Below are positions 1 to 6,263 of a stretch of DNA of 6,993 nucleotides, one piece after another. Positions within the stretch are counted from its first letter, which is position 1, and each line of letters opens with the position of its first letter. The position numbers were made by a program, and so were the translations under genes. The notes beneath the pieces are model-generated. The model saw only the letters and a list, made by a program, of their open reading frames with translations, searched no databases and had not been told where the DNA came from. The stretch covers positions 1 to 6,993 of the forward strand of contig JBFLVN010000200.1 of the NCBI GenBank assembly GCA_040758475.1, in the 5' to 3' direction. The DNA comes from JBFLVN01 sp040758475. GTDB taxonomy: Bacteria > JAGRBM01.

Positions 1-5
1 GAACG

Positions 6-39
6 CAGAGGGCCGCCCGAAAGGCGGCCCTCTGTTTTT
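6..39 (+). terminator. Rho-independent terminator of an off-window plus-strand gene
   Basis: A perfect 12-bp GC-rich stem (6-17 pairs with 23-34) closes a CGAAA loop and is followed directly by five T residues (35-39) on the plus strand. This is the standard intrinsic terminator layout. The T-tract is on the plus-strand side only, and the minus-strand side shows just CGTTC before the window ends. It should therefore terminate a gene read left to right that ends immediately left of position 1, convergent with mutS2. Confidence 0.88.
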
Positions 40-142
40 GGGACCACTCATGGTCGCTGTGGCGGGGCCTTCACCGGGCAGCCCCCTCGGCCGCGGGCGG
101 GGCAGACGCCCCCGCAGCGTCCGCTGGGGCAAGCCCGGCTCG

Positions 143-170
143 GCCCCTCTCCGTCGATACGGAGAGGGGC
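143..170 (-). terminator. Strong hairpin downstream of mutS2, possible terminator without T-tract
   Basis: A perfect 12-bp inverted repeat (143-154 with 159-170) surrounds a 4-nt loop and begins 30 nt after the mutS2 stop codon. A smaller 6-bp GC stem (172-177 with 181-186, loop GGA) lies between it and the stop, and a third weaker stem is at 97-102/110-115. None is followed by a T-run on either strand, so this is not a canonical intrinsic terminator. It could stabilise the mutS2 mRNA 3' end or act with a termination factor. Apart from these stems, the 41-199 stretch shows no gene. Confidence 0.4.
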
Positions 171-199
171 GGCGGCCGGAGGCCGCGGGGTGAGGTGTT

Positions 200-2569
200 C
201 TACCCCAGCTTCACCACCGTGGCGCCATCGCCCCCTTCGCCGGGCTCGCCCGGGCGCCAGGATGTGACGTAATCCGATTCGTCCAGGTGCTTGCGGATGG
301 ATTTCTTGAGAATCCCCGTTCCGTGGCCGTGGATGATGATGACCTGTTGGAGCTGGGCGAGCGACGCCCGGTCGAGGAAGATTTCCACTTCCGAGAGGGC
401 TTCGTCTTCCCGCTTTCCCCGGAGGTCCAAGGTTGAAGAGGGCGGCGCTCCTTTGGATTCGACCCGGTAGCTTCCCGTTTCCACGGGCTTTTCTTTTTTG
501 GGAAGCGGGGCGGGGGCCCGCAGGCGGTCCTTTTCCACCTTGAGCGTTCCAACACCCGAGGAGATGACCGCCCGGCCCCGGGCGTCCGGCAGTTCCACGA
601 GAACGGCCCGGATGGGGCTTCCTTCGAGCAGGACCGCATCTCCGGACTTCGCCTTGCTCCAATCGACGGGGCTTCCTTCCGCGGGTTGTTCGACGATGCC
701 GCCCGCTTGCCTGACGACCTTTTCGGCCGATTCGATGGCGCGGGAGACACCTTGGGTCGTCTCGAAACCAGGCGCGGCGCGGGCCTCGCGCCTCGCGGTG
801 CGAAGAATGGCCCTCGCCTTGGATAATTCCTGGCGAAGGGCTTCGGCCTCTGCGGAAAGAGCTTTCCTGTCCCGCTCCCGGATCTTGGCGAGTTCCGCCT
901 CGTAGCGCTTTCGTTCGAGGTGGGTTTCCTCGAATTCTTCCTGGGCCTTGCGGCGCAGTTCTTCGAGGGCGCGGCGCTCTTCGTCCAGTTTTTCGAGGAG
1001 CACGACCGCCGCCCGGCGGTCGGGGGAGAGGAGGGCGTGGGCCCGTTCGATCACGTCCGCCGGGAACCCGCCGTCGCGCGCCGCTTCGAAAGCCATGGAG
1101 CGGCTCGGCGTTCCCGGCTCGGCCCGGTAGGAGGGGCGGCGCTTTACGGGGTCGAAGCCCATGGAAAGGCCCAGGCCTTCTCCTTGGCCGTAGGCCAGGG
1201 CTTTTACTTCCTCGTAGTGCGTCGAGACGGCCACCAGGGCGACGCGGGCGGAGAGGTATTCGATCAAGGCGCGGGCGAGGACGGCCCCTTCTTCGGGCGC
1301 CGTGCCCGTCATCACTTCATCCAAGAGGACGAGGGATTTTTTCCCCGCGCCTTCCAGGATTTTGCCCACGCGCCGCACGTGGCCCGTGAAACTCGAAAGG
1401 TGCTCGGTGAGCGATTGGGGATCGCCGATGTCGGCGAAAACCTTGTCGAAGAGGGGGAGCGTCGATCCCTCCGCCGCCGGGATGGGAAGGCCCGCCTTGA
1501 GGAGGAGCACCGAGAGGCCAAGGGCCTTGAGAAGTACCGTTTTCCCGCCGCCGTTGGGGCCCGAGACGATAAGGGCGCGGTACCCCGCTGGAACGGAAAG
1601 GTTATTGGCAACGACCTTGAAACCCGAGAGGACAAGGAGCGGGTGGCGGAGGGATTCGAGATGAAGGGAACGGTCCTCCGGAATGTCCGGCACGGCTGCT
1701 TCCAGGAGTTCAGCGAGGCGCGCTTTGGCGAAAAGGACGTCGAAGCAAAGGACGACCTTGGCGTTCGCGGTGATGCTTTCGGATCGCTCCCGCACGAGGT
1801 CCGATAGCTCCCGGCGGACCCTCGTCTCTTCTTCCGCCAGGTCCCTGTCGATCATTTTCAGGCGGTTGTTGGATTCGACGACTTCCTCCGGCTCCAGGAA
1901 AACGGTGGCCCCGGTGCTCGACGTGGCGTGGATGATCCCCTTGATCTGCCCCTGGGCACCCGCCTTGAGGGGGATGACGTAGCGGTCCTCCCGCAGGGTG
2001 AAGAAGTCGTCCTGGATCAGGGGTTCGAGCTTCCGGGAGTGGAGGAGGTTTTCGAGCCGCCCCCGGATGGATTCGGCGTAGGAAACCCGGTCGCGCCGCA
2101 GGGCGGCGAGCTGGGGGCTTGCCGTGTCGAGCAGCTCCCCCTTGGCCCCGATGGAAATTGAGAGGCGGTCGATGAAATCCTGGCTGGTCCGGATTTTTTC
2201 CGCTTCGCCCGCGAGGAGGGGGCAGAGGGATGGTTCTTCGAGGATGAGGCCCCGGAGGGTGGCGGCGGTCCGCTCGCTCTCCAGGACGGCGTAGAGCTCG
2301 GTCCCTTCCAGGACCGCCCCGCGCCGGGCGCGGCCGAGTTCGATTTCCAGGGGGGAGCCACGGGAGAGATCGGGCGTGCCGGCTTCTTCGAGAAGCGCGC
2401 GGGCCTCCTGGACGCGGGCGAGGGAGTTCCGCACGGCGGCTTCGTCCAGGCCGAGGGAGAGGCTTTTGAGCAGCTCCGCCCCCGCGGGCGTCTGGGCGAA
2501 GCCGGCGAGGTGAGCCAGGAGCTGCGGCCATTCGAGGGCTTCGAGGATTTGCTGGTCGAGGGCATCCAC
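200..2569 (-). CDS. mutS2: MutS2 family ATPase/endonuclease with C-terminal Smr domain
   Basis: At 789 residues this is the usual length for MutS2. The N-terminal core and lever region (about 1-300) lacks the MutS mismatch-recognition domain. The ABC-type ATPase shows Walker A GPNGGGKT (337-344), a Walker B SLVLLDE (412-418) and the switch histidine STH (449-451). A charged coiled-coil clamp (about 505-600) follows, then a KOW-like segment (about 640-690) and an Smr nuclease domain with LDLRG (714-718) and HGHGTG (747-752). Known roles in the family are DNA-junction binding that limits recombination and, in Bacillus, rescue of collided ribosomes; which applies here is not shown. Unusually, the family D-loop GTDP reads GTAP (A424), and GPNTGGKT reads GPNGGGKT. 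The start is GTG at 2569, the only usable start after an in-frame stop at 2603-2605; no Shine-Dalgarno is visible. It lies 45 nt after the sulfatase stop and may be co-transcribed. Confidence 0.96.
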   Translation of the reverse strand: MDALDQQILEALEWPQLLAHLAGFAQTPAGAELLKSLSLGLDEAAVRNSLARVQEARALLEEAGTPDLSRGSPLEIELGRARRGAVLEGTELYAVLESERTAATLRGLILEEPSLCPLLAGEAEKIRTSQDFIDRLSISIGAKGELLDTASPQLAALRRDRVSYAESIRGRLENLLHSRKLEPLIQDDFFTLREDRYVIPLKAGAQGQIKGIIHATSSTGATVFLEPEEVVESNNRLKMIDRDLAEEETRVRRELSDLVRERSESITANAKVVLCFDVLFAKARLAELLEAAVPDIPEDRSLHLESLRHPLLVLSGFKVVANNLSVPAGYRALIVSGPNGGGKTVLLKALGLSVLLLKAGLPIPAAEGSTLPLFDKVFADIGDPQSLTEHLSSFTGHVRRVGKILEGAGKKSLVLLDEVMTGTAPEEGAVLARALIEYLSARVALVAVSTHYEEVKALAYGQGEGLGLSMGFDPVKRRPSYRAEPGTPSRSMAFEAARDGGFPADVIERAHALLSPDRRAAVVLLEKLDEERRALEELRRKAQEEFEETHLERKRYEAELAKIRERDRKALSAEAEALRQELSKARAILRTARREARAAPGFETTQGVSRAIESAEKVVRQAGGIVEQPAEGSPVDWSKAKSGDAVLLEGSPIRAVLVELPDARGRAVISSGVGTLKVEKDRLRAPAPLPKKEKPVETGSYRVESKGAPPSSTLDLRGKREDEALSEVEIFLDRASLAQLQQVIIIHGHGTGILKKSIRKHLDESDYVTSWRPGEPGEGGDGATVVKLG

Positions 2570-2614
2570 GGGCGGGGAGTGTAGCCGCCGCCGCGAGTTT
2601 CGCTAGAAGCGTTA

Positions 2615-4186
2615 TTAGGCCGGAAAGGGCCCCGTGACGCGCCGCTTGGGAAGGACGGGCGGAGGAAGGTGTTCGTCCATTTCGGCTTCGAGCTCCCGCC
2701 GCAGGGCCGGGTTTTCGTCCCAGAGGTTGTGGAATTCCCCCGGGTCTTCCACCCGGTCGTAGATTTCGCCAAAAGGTTTTCCCACGTGGCGGTTAATTTT
2801 GTGCCGGGGCGTGACCATCGTGAGAAGATGCGTCTTGAAGAGGATCGTGTGATCGTTCTCCGTAAAGACGCGCTCGCGGCGGGCTTTCCCTTTGAAGAGC
2901 GGAAGGAGGCTCTCCCCCTGGACGAGCGTTCCGTTGCGCTTGGCCTTCGTGAGTTCTTCGAAGGTTGGGACGAGATCGATCGTTCCTACGACGTCGGAGA
3001 TGCGTTTTCCCTTGGGGACTTGCGGGCCCCGCAGGATGAGCGGCACGCGCAGGACGCCGTCGTAGTGAAAGGGGCCTTTGAAGAGGAGGGAGTGGTCCCC
3101 CATCATCTCGCCGTGGTCGGTCGTGTAGATCACGAGCGTGTCGTTTGAAATCCCCAGTTCGTCGAGAGATGCGAGAATTCTTCCCACGTGATGATCGATC
3201 TGGGCCACCATGCCGTAGTAGGCGGCCGTCATCACCGAAAGCGCCTGGTCGCTGATCTTTCCGCCGGATGGATTCAAAGCCGCCGCGGGCCCGCCTATTC
3301 CTTTGGACATTTTCCGCTGGATGGGGGGCTTGGAATCGAGTTCCTTGGGATCGCGCTTCGGAAGCGGCATGTCCCGGGGATCGAATTTGAAGCACCAGGG
3401 CGCGGGCGGGTCGAGCGGGTGGTGGGGATCGGGGAAGGACGCCCAGAGGAAAAAGGGCGAGCCCTTGTTCCCTTTGATCCAGTCGATCGTCCGGTCGGCC
3501 ACCCAGGTCGTAGAGTGGAATTCCTCCGGCAGGGCGCTGTTCCAGGTCTGGGGCGCTCCGCGTTTGGGTTCGAGGGCGCGCCAGGGGGCCGCGAGTTGGA
3601 AGCGTTCGAGGGCCTTCCGGTAACCGTCTTTCCCGAGCCATTTCCCGTAGTGAAGGCCCAACGGGGCCGGCCCGTAGCCGAAAGGAAAATGGCCGAGCTG
3701 GATGAGTTCCACCCAGTCGAATCCCATGTAGGGCCCGCGCCAGTCTTCCGGCATGCGGATCGAATTGGCGATGGCCTCCATGTAGGAGGAGCGACCCGGA
3801 AGGAACACGCCGTTCGTGGCGAAGTGGGCTTTTCCGATGAAGGCGCGGCGGTAGCCTTGTTCCGCCACGCGGGTGCTGAAGGCGTCTTCAACCTGCTTGG
3901 GCGTGGGGTCGACGCCGTTTCCCCAGATCCCGTGGGTCCGCGGGTGCTGGCCCGTGAGGATCGTCCACCTCGAAGGCTGGCAGTAGGGGTGCTGGCAGTA
4001 GGCGCTCTCGAAGACCGCGCCTTGCTTCGCCAGGAGATCGATGTTCGGGGTGGCGGGGACTTTCGATCCGTACGCCCCGATCGTATCGGCCCGCTGCTGG
4101 TCGCTCGTGATGAGAAGAATATTCACCGGCGCTTTTCGTGCCGCCGGCCGAGGGGATGCCTTCTTGGGGGTATTTTTCCTGGGCAT
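2615..4186 (-). CDS. S1-family (formylglycine-dependent) sulfatase
   Basis: This is a sulfatase of the alkaline-phosphatase superfamily, hydrolysing a sulfate ester (or possibly a phosphonate or phosphate ester) of unknown identity. Residue numbers here count from a TTG at 4222. Visible motifs are the metal-binding DQ (41-42), the maturation motif C-Q-P-S-R (81-85, with C81 converted to formylglycine) followed by the family's TGQHP, K131/H133, DPHH (265-268), the late metal site TTDHGE (368-372) and K382. The C-terminal YDRVEDPGEFHNL is typical of the family. I prefer the ATG at 4186 (523 aa), because the 12 residues before it look non-coding and core homology starts near residue 31. The TTG at 4222, 11 nt after the decarboxylase stop, remains possible; neither has a good Shine-Dalgarno. 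The N-terminus is Lys/Arg/Pro-rich with no hydrophobic signal, so the enzyme looks cytoplasmic. Formylglycine formation needs an activating enzyme not seen here. Confidence 0.93.
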   Translation of the reverse strand: MPRKNTPKKASPRPAARKAPVNILLITSDQQRADTIGAYGSKVPATPNIDLLAKQGAVFESAYCQHPYCQPSRWTILTGQHPRTHGIWGNGVDPTPKQVEDAFSTRVAEQGYRRAFIGKAHFATNGVFLPGRSSYMEAIANSIRMPEDWRGPYMGFDWVELIQLGHFPFGYGPAPLGLHYGKWLGKDGYRKALERFQLAAPWRALEPKRGAPQTWNSALPEEFHSTTWVADRTIDWIKGNKGSPFFLWASFPDPHHPLDPPAPWCFKFDPRDMPLPKRDPKELDSKPPIQRKMSKGIGGPAAALNPSGGKISDQALSVMTAAYYGMVAQIDHHVGRILASLDELGISNDTLVIYTTDHGEMMGDHSLLFKGPFHYDGVLRVPLILRGPQVPKGKRISDVVGTIDLVPTFEELTKAKRNGTLVQGESLLPLFKGKARRERVFTENDHTILFKTHLLTMVTPRHKINRHVGKPFGEIYDRVEDPGEFHNLWDENPALRRELEAEMDEHLPPPVLPKRRVTGPFPA

Positions 4187-4203
4187 GGGGCAAGGGTGGC
4201 CGC

Positions 4204-4219
4204 ACCGGGCGGGCCCGGT
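4204..4219. repeat. 16-bp palindrome in the decarboxylase-sulfatase junction
   Basis: ACCGGGC-GG-GCCCGGT is a perfect inverted repeat lying between the decarboxylase stop (4234) and the preferred sulfatase ATG (4186). In RNA it would form a 6-bp GC stem with a tetraloop, with no T-run after it. It could be an mRNA processing or attenuation hairpin, or a chance product of GC-rich sequence. Confidence 0.4.
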
Positions 4220-4233
4220 CAAAACCCTGAAGA

Positions 4234-5061
4234 CTACCAGAAGCGGAACGGCATCTTCTCGACGAGCCAGCGGGGGGAGACGATTCCGCTGACGCCGAAG
4301 TTCCGGGCGATGTTCATGAGTTCCCGAAGGGACGCCCGGCCGTTTCCACTCGGCCTTTGGGGCGGGACGGCGATGTCCGAGATCATGGTTTCGCCCTCCA
4401 ATTCCCTCGTTCCGATTCCAAGTTCCCCGAGCGGGTCGAAAGGGCCGCCTCCCACGCGGACCTTGAGGCGGGCCCGCCAGCCCTGGCGCAGCCGGTCGGT
4501 CACGTTCATCCGGAGGAGAAACCCCGGAAAGGGGCCCGGCGGGCCCCAGGTGTTGATGATGGGCAAGGCGAAGGGATGGGCGTTTTGCGTTGGTGCAATG
4601 GGTTCGGCTTCGATGGAGAGGACTTCGGCGCCCCGCCGCTCCACGCGGCCCCGGGCCTTGCCGCCGTCCAGGTCCATTTCGATGGTGGCGAGACGCTTGG
4701 GAAAGCCGAAAAGTTCCCGCCCCAGGATCATGGCTGTATCGTTATCGACCACCATCCAGGCGCAATGAGTTACTTCCTGGCCGTTTTTTTCAGCGTGAAG
4801 GAGAAGGCCCGATTCCCGGTAGCTCACGCCGAAACTCGTGATCGGATAATGGGCGATGAAGAGGGTCGCCCGCGCGGGGGAGGTGGGTGAGAGGCCGGGC
4901 GGAAGCCAGCGCCTCGCGGTTTCCTCGTTTATGGGTGTGGTGAATTTGACGATCCGGGCTTCGGAGAGCGCGGCATCGCCTCCGGCCGTAAGCACTCCGA
5001 GCGTGCGGGAGAATCCTTCGGGCGTGGCGAAAGCTTCGTTAAAGGCGGCTTGCGGATTCAT
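4234..5061 (-). CDS. Acetoacetate decarboxylase family protein
   Basis: This 275-residue protein is of the acetoacetate-decarboxylase fold, the size of the classical enzyme. The active-site peptide GRELFGFPKR (114-123) places the Schiff-base lysine at K122, after a proline as in the classical enzyme. E83 (in SYRES) lies 39 residues before it, the same separation as Glu76 and Lys115 in the Clostridium acetobutylicum enzyme. The classical second lysine (Lys116), which lowers the pKa of the catalytic one, is arginine here (R123). The family includes true decarboxylases of beta-keto acids and also aldolase-dehydratases and cyclases, so the substrate is open. The ATG at 5061 overlaps the tetR stop as ATGA and has a strong GGAGG at 5067-5071, so translation is likely coupled to the regulator, and this enzyme is a plausible TetR-controlled target. 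No signal peptide is seen; a cytoplasmic location is expected. Confidence 0.92.
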   Translation of the reverse strand: MNPQAAFNEAFATPEGFSRTLGVLTAGGDAALSEARIVKFTTPINEETARRWLPPGLSPTSPARATLFIAHYPITSFGVSYRESGLLLHAEKNGQEVTHCAWMVVDNDTAMILGRELFGFPKRLATIEMDLDGGKARGRVERRGAEVLSIEAEPIAPTQNAHPFALPIINTWGPPGPFPGFLLRMNVTDRLRQGWRARLKVRVGGGPFDPLGELGIGTRELEGETMISDIAVPPQRPSGNGRASLRELMNIARNFGVSGIVSPRWLVEKMPFRFW

Positions 5062-5723
5062 GGTTTCCTCCGGGGGCGGATGTAAGAGAAGAAAATCTCG
5101 AGAATCTCATCGAGCACCTGGCTTTGGATTTTCTTGAACATGGGGGCCGCTTGGGCGGTCGAGCGCTGGATGTGGCCCTGCACGGCGGTCCAGAGCGCCA
5201 GGGCGAAGACGAGGGGATCGCCCCGGGCTTCGAGGGCGCCTTCCCGGATTCCTTCGAGGAGTGGGCCCATGAATTTCTGGGAAGCGCGCACGGAGCGTTC
5301 AAGGACGGCGGGGGATTGCTCCACGCCGGGGGTGAGGAGGACGAGCTGGACGAGCCGGGGTTCCTTCGCCGCGTAGTCCGCGATGGCATGAATCACTTTG
5401 CGATAGTTATTTTCGTAATCGGCCGTGGTTTTGAGCGGGGGGCGGGGGAGGACTTTTTCGTCCACGGCTTTTTCAAGCTCGTCCCAGGCGCGGATGCGCA
5501 GTTCGTCGAGAAATTTCTCCCGGCTGTCGAAATAAACATAAGGAAGGCCGGAAGCGACGCCCGCCTTTTTGGCAAGCGTGAGAATTTTGAAATCCTGAAT
5601 GCCTTCTCGCCGGACCTGCTTCCAGGCGAGTTCCACGAGCCGCTCGCGGGTGGCGTCGGCTTGCTGCTTTCGTTGGGGGAAGAGGATGGGGGTGTTTCGG
5701 ACCATGGCCTTGGGATTTTTCAT
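5058..5723 (-). CDS. TetR/AcrR family transcriptional regulator
   Basis: This 221-residue protein is of normal TetR length. After an 18-residue basic tail, helix 1 (about 22-39) leads into the DNA-binding helix-turn-helix at about 46-65, with the hallmark LAKKAGVASGLPYVYFDSREKF pattern (50-71) ending in the Y-x-Y-F and K of helix 4. The remainder is an all-helical ligand and dimerisation domain; ALWTAVQGHI (177-186) resembles the conserved late helix of such domains. The ligand is unknown; coupling to the decarboxylase suggests an acyl-CoA, keto acid or related metabolite. A sigma70-like promoter and a perfect palindrome lie just upstream, the latter covering the first codon, so autorepression is likely. 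The ATG at 5723 has no Shine-Dalgarno; the in-frame ATG at 5705 (residue 7), with a weak AAGG, is a credible alternative. Confidence 0.94.
   Translation of the reverse strand: MKNPKAMVRNTPILFPQRKQQADATRERLVELAWKQVRREGIQDFKILTLAKKAGVASGLPYVYFDSREKFLDELRIRAWDELEKAVDEKVLPRPPLKTTADYENNYRKVIHAIADYAAKEPRLVQLVLLTPGVEQSPAVLERSVRASQKFMGPLLEGIREGALEARGDPLVFALALWTAVQGHIQRSTAQAAPMFKKIQSQVLDEILEIFFSYIRPRRKP
5067..5071 (-). promoter_or_regulatory. Ribosome binding site of the acetoacetate decarboxylase family gene
   Basis: GGAGG on the minus strand stands 5 nt before the ATG at 5061, inside the last codons of tetR. It is the only clear Shine-Dalgarno among the genes of this window and fixes the decarboxylase start at the ATGA overlap. 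Confidence 0.85.
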
Positions 5724-5740
5724 TGAGAGATGCTCAATGA
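5720..5740. promoter_or_regulatory. Putative TetR operator (perfect 8+8 inverted repeat)
   Basis: TCATTGAG (5720-5727) and CTCAATGA (5733-5740) are exact reverse complements separated by 5 nt. Size and symmetry suit a TetR dimer site. It begins about 2-3 nt downstream of the predicted transcription start and covers the ATG at 5723, so a bound repressor would block promoter clearance. That it is bound by the adjacent TetR is inferred from position. Confidence 0.7.
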
Positions 5741-5749
5741 GTAGCGATC

Positions 5750-5778
5750 ATTCTATGAAGAGAAGTCTCCCACGTCAA
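5750..5778 (-). promoter_or_regulatory. Sigma70-type promoter of the tetR operon
   Basis: On the minus strand TTGACG (5778-5773, 5/6 to consensus) is followed by a 17-nt spacer and TAGAAT (5755-5750, 5/6 to consensus). Transcription would start near 5743-5742, about 20 nt before the tetR ATG at 5723 or about 37 nt before the one at 5705. The gap around it is clearly more AT-rich than the flanking genes. No intrinsic terminator for the upstream gene is visible in the gap. Confidence 0.68.
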
Positions 5779-5831
5779 GGAAAGAATCTGATGATCGGCC
5801 AACTATCTGATTTTACAAAGGAAATAGAGGC

Positions 5832-6254
5832 CTAACTCTTTTTCCGCTCCGCCTTCATCTTTTCAAGCTCTTTGGGGTTTGCGACCGCGAGTTTCCCTTC
5901 GAGGGTAGCCAGGGCGTGGGCGAAAGCTTTCTGAGCGGCGGGGCCCATATCCATTTCCCCCGCCCGGATGCGGCGGCCGAAATCCTGGTTCAGGTTCAAA
6001 ACTTCTTCCCGAAGCTGGGAGCCGCTCGGATCGGTTCCCGGAAGTCCTTTGCCTAGAAGCGGCAAAAGGCGCTTTCGCTCCGATTGGAGAAGGGTTTCCT
6101 CCAAATCCGCTTCGCGCTCCAGGATGCGGGCCAGGTTTCCGGCGATCATCAATCGAAAACGCAGGCGCGGGTCTTCCACCACCGGGACGGCTTCCCGTTC
6201 CAGAAAGTCGGCCAGGGCTTCAAGCAGGTCTTTGGCGGAGGGACGGTCTTGCAT
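5832..6254 (-). CDS. DUF6285 family protein (LvaB-like kinase partner)
   Basis: A 140-residue, charged, mostly helical protein without membrane segments or signal peptide. The opening MQDRPSAKDLLEALADFLE, the central RLMIAGNLARILERE (about 34-48) and the later LNLNQDFGRRIRAGEMD match what I recall of DUF6285, which occurs beside phosphotransferases of the ACAD10/11 type and acyl-CoA dehydrogenases. In Pseudomonas putida levulinate catabolism a small protein, LvaB, is needed with the kinase LvaA to phosphorylate 4-hydroxyvaleryl-CoA; I believe it belongs to this family but recall this rather than having checked it. The ATG lies 9 nt after the kinase stop with no Shine-Dalgarno, so translation is probably coupled. 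The C-terminus ends in a basic Lys-rich tail (KAERKKS). The biochemical role of the protein itself is not established from sequence. Confidence 0.82.
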   Translation of the reverse strand: MQDRPSAKDLLEALADFLEREAVPVVEDPRLRFRLMIAGNLARILEREADLEETLLQSERKRLLPLLGKGLPGTDPSGSQLREEVLNLNQDFGRRIRAGEMDMGPAAQKAFAHALATLEGKLAVANPKELEKMKAERKKS

Positions 6255-6263
6255 GGAGGGATT

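Noticed and set aside
48..662. A 204-codon minus-strand frame extending past the mutS2 stop
   Set aside because: It overlaps the Smr end of mutS2 in another frame, is rich in Pro, Gly and Arg, and covers the hairpin region. No motif supports it.
920..1807. A 295-codon open frame on the plus strand
   Set aside because: It lies wholly opposite the ATPase and clamp region of mutS2. Its composition (runs of Arg, Gly, Glu, Phe) is a mirror of that gene and it has no family signature.
4531..4547. Inverted repeat GGGGCCC-GGC-GGGCCCC
   Set aside because: It lies inside the decarboxylase coding sequence and is explained by Gly and Pro codons of the segment GPPGP, so no separate role is needed.
3188..4768. 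A 526-codon open frame on the plus strand
   Set aside because: It runs antisense across two genes with clear family motifs (sulfatase and decarboxylase) and has no recognisable domain. Long antisense frames are expected opposite GC-rich coding sequence.
5738..5835. A short plus-strand frame of about 32 codons through the tetR promoter gap
   Set aside because: It overlaps the promoter and operator, has no good Shine-Dalgarno and no recognisable protein features, and is flanked by genes on the opposite strand.
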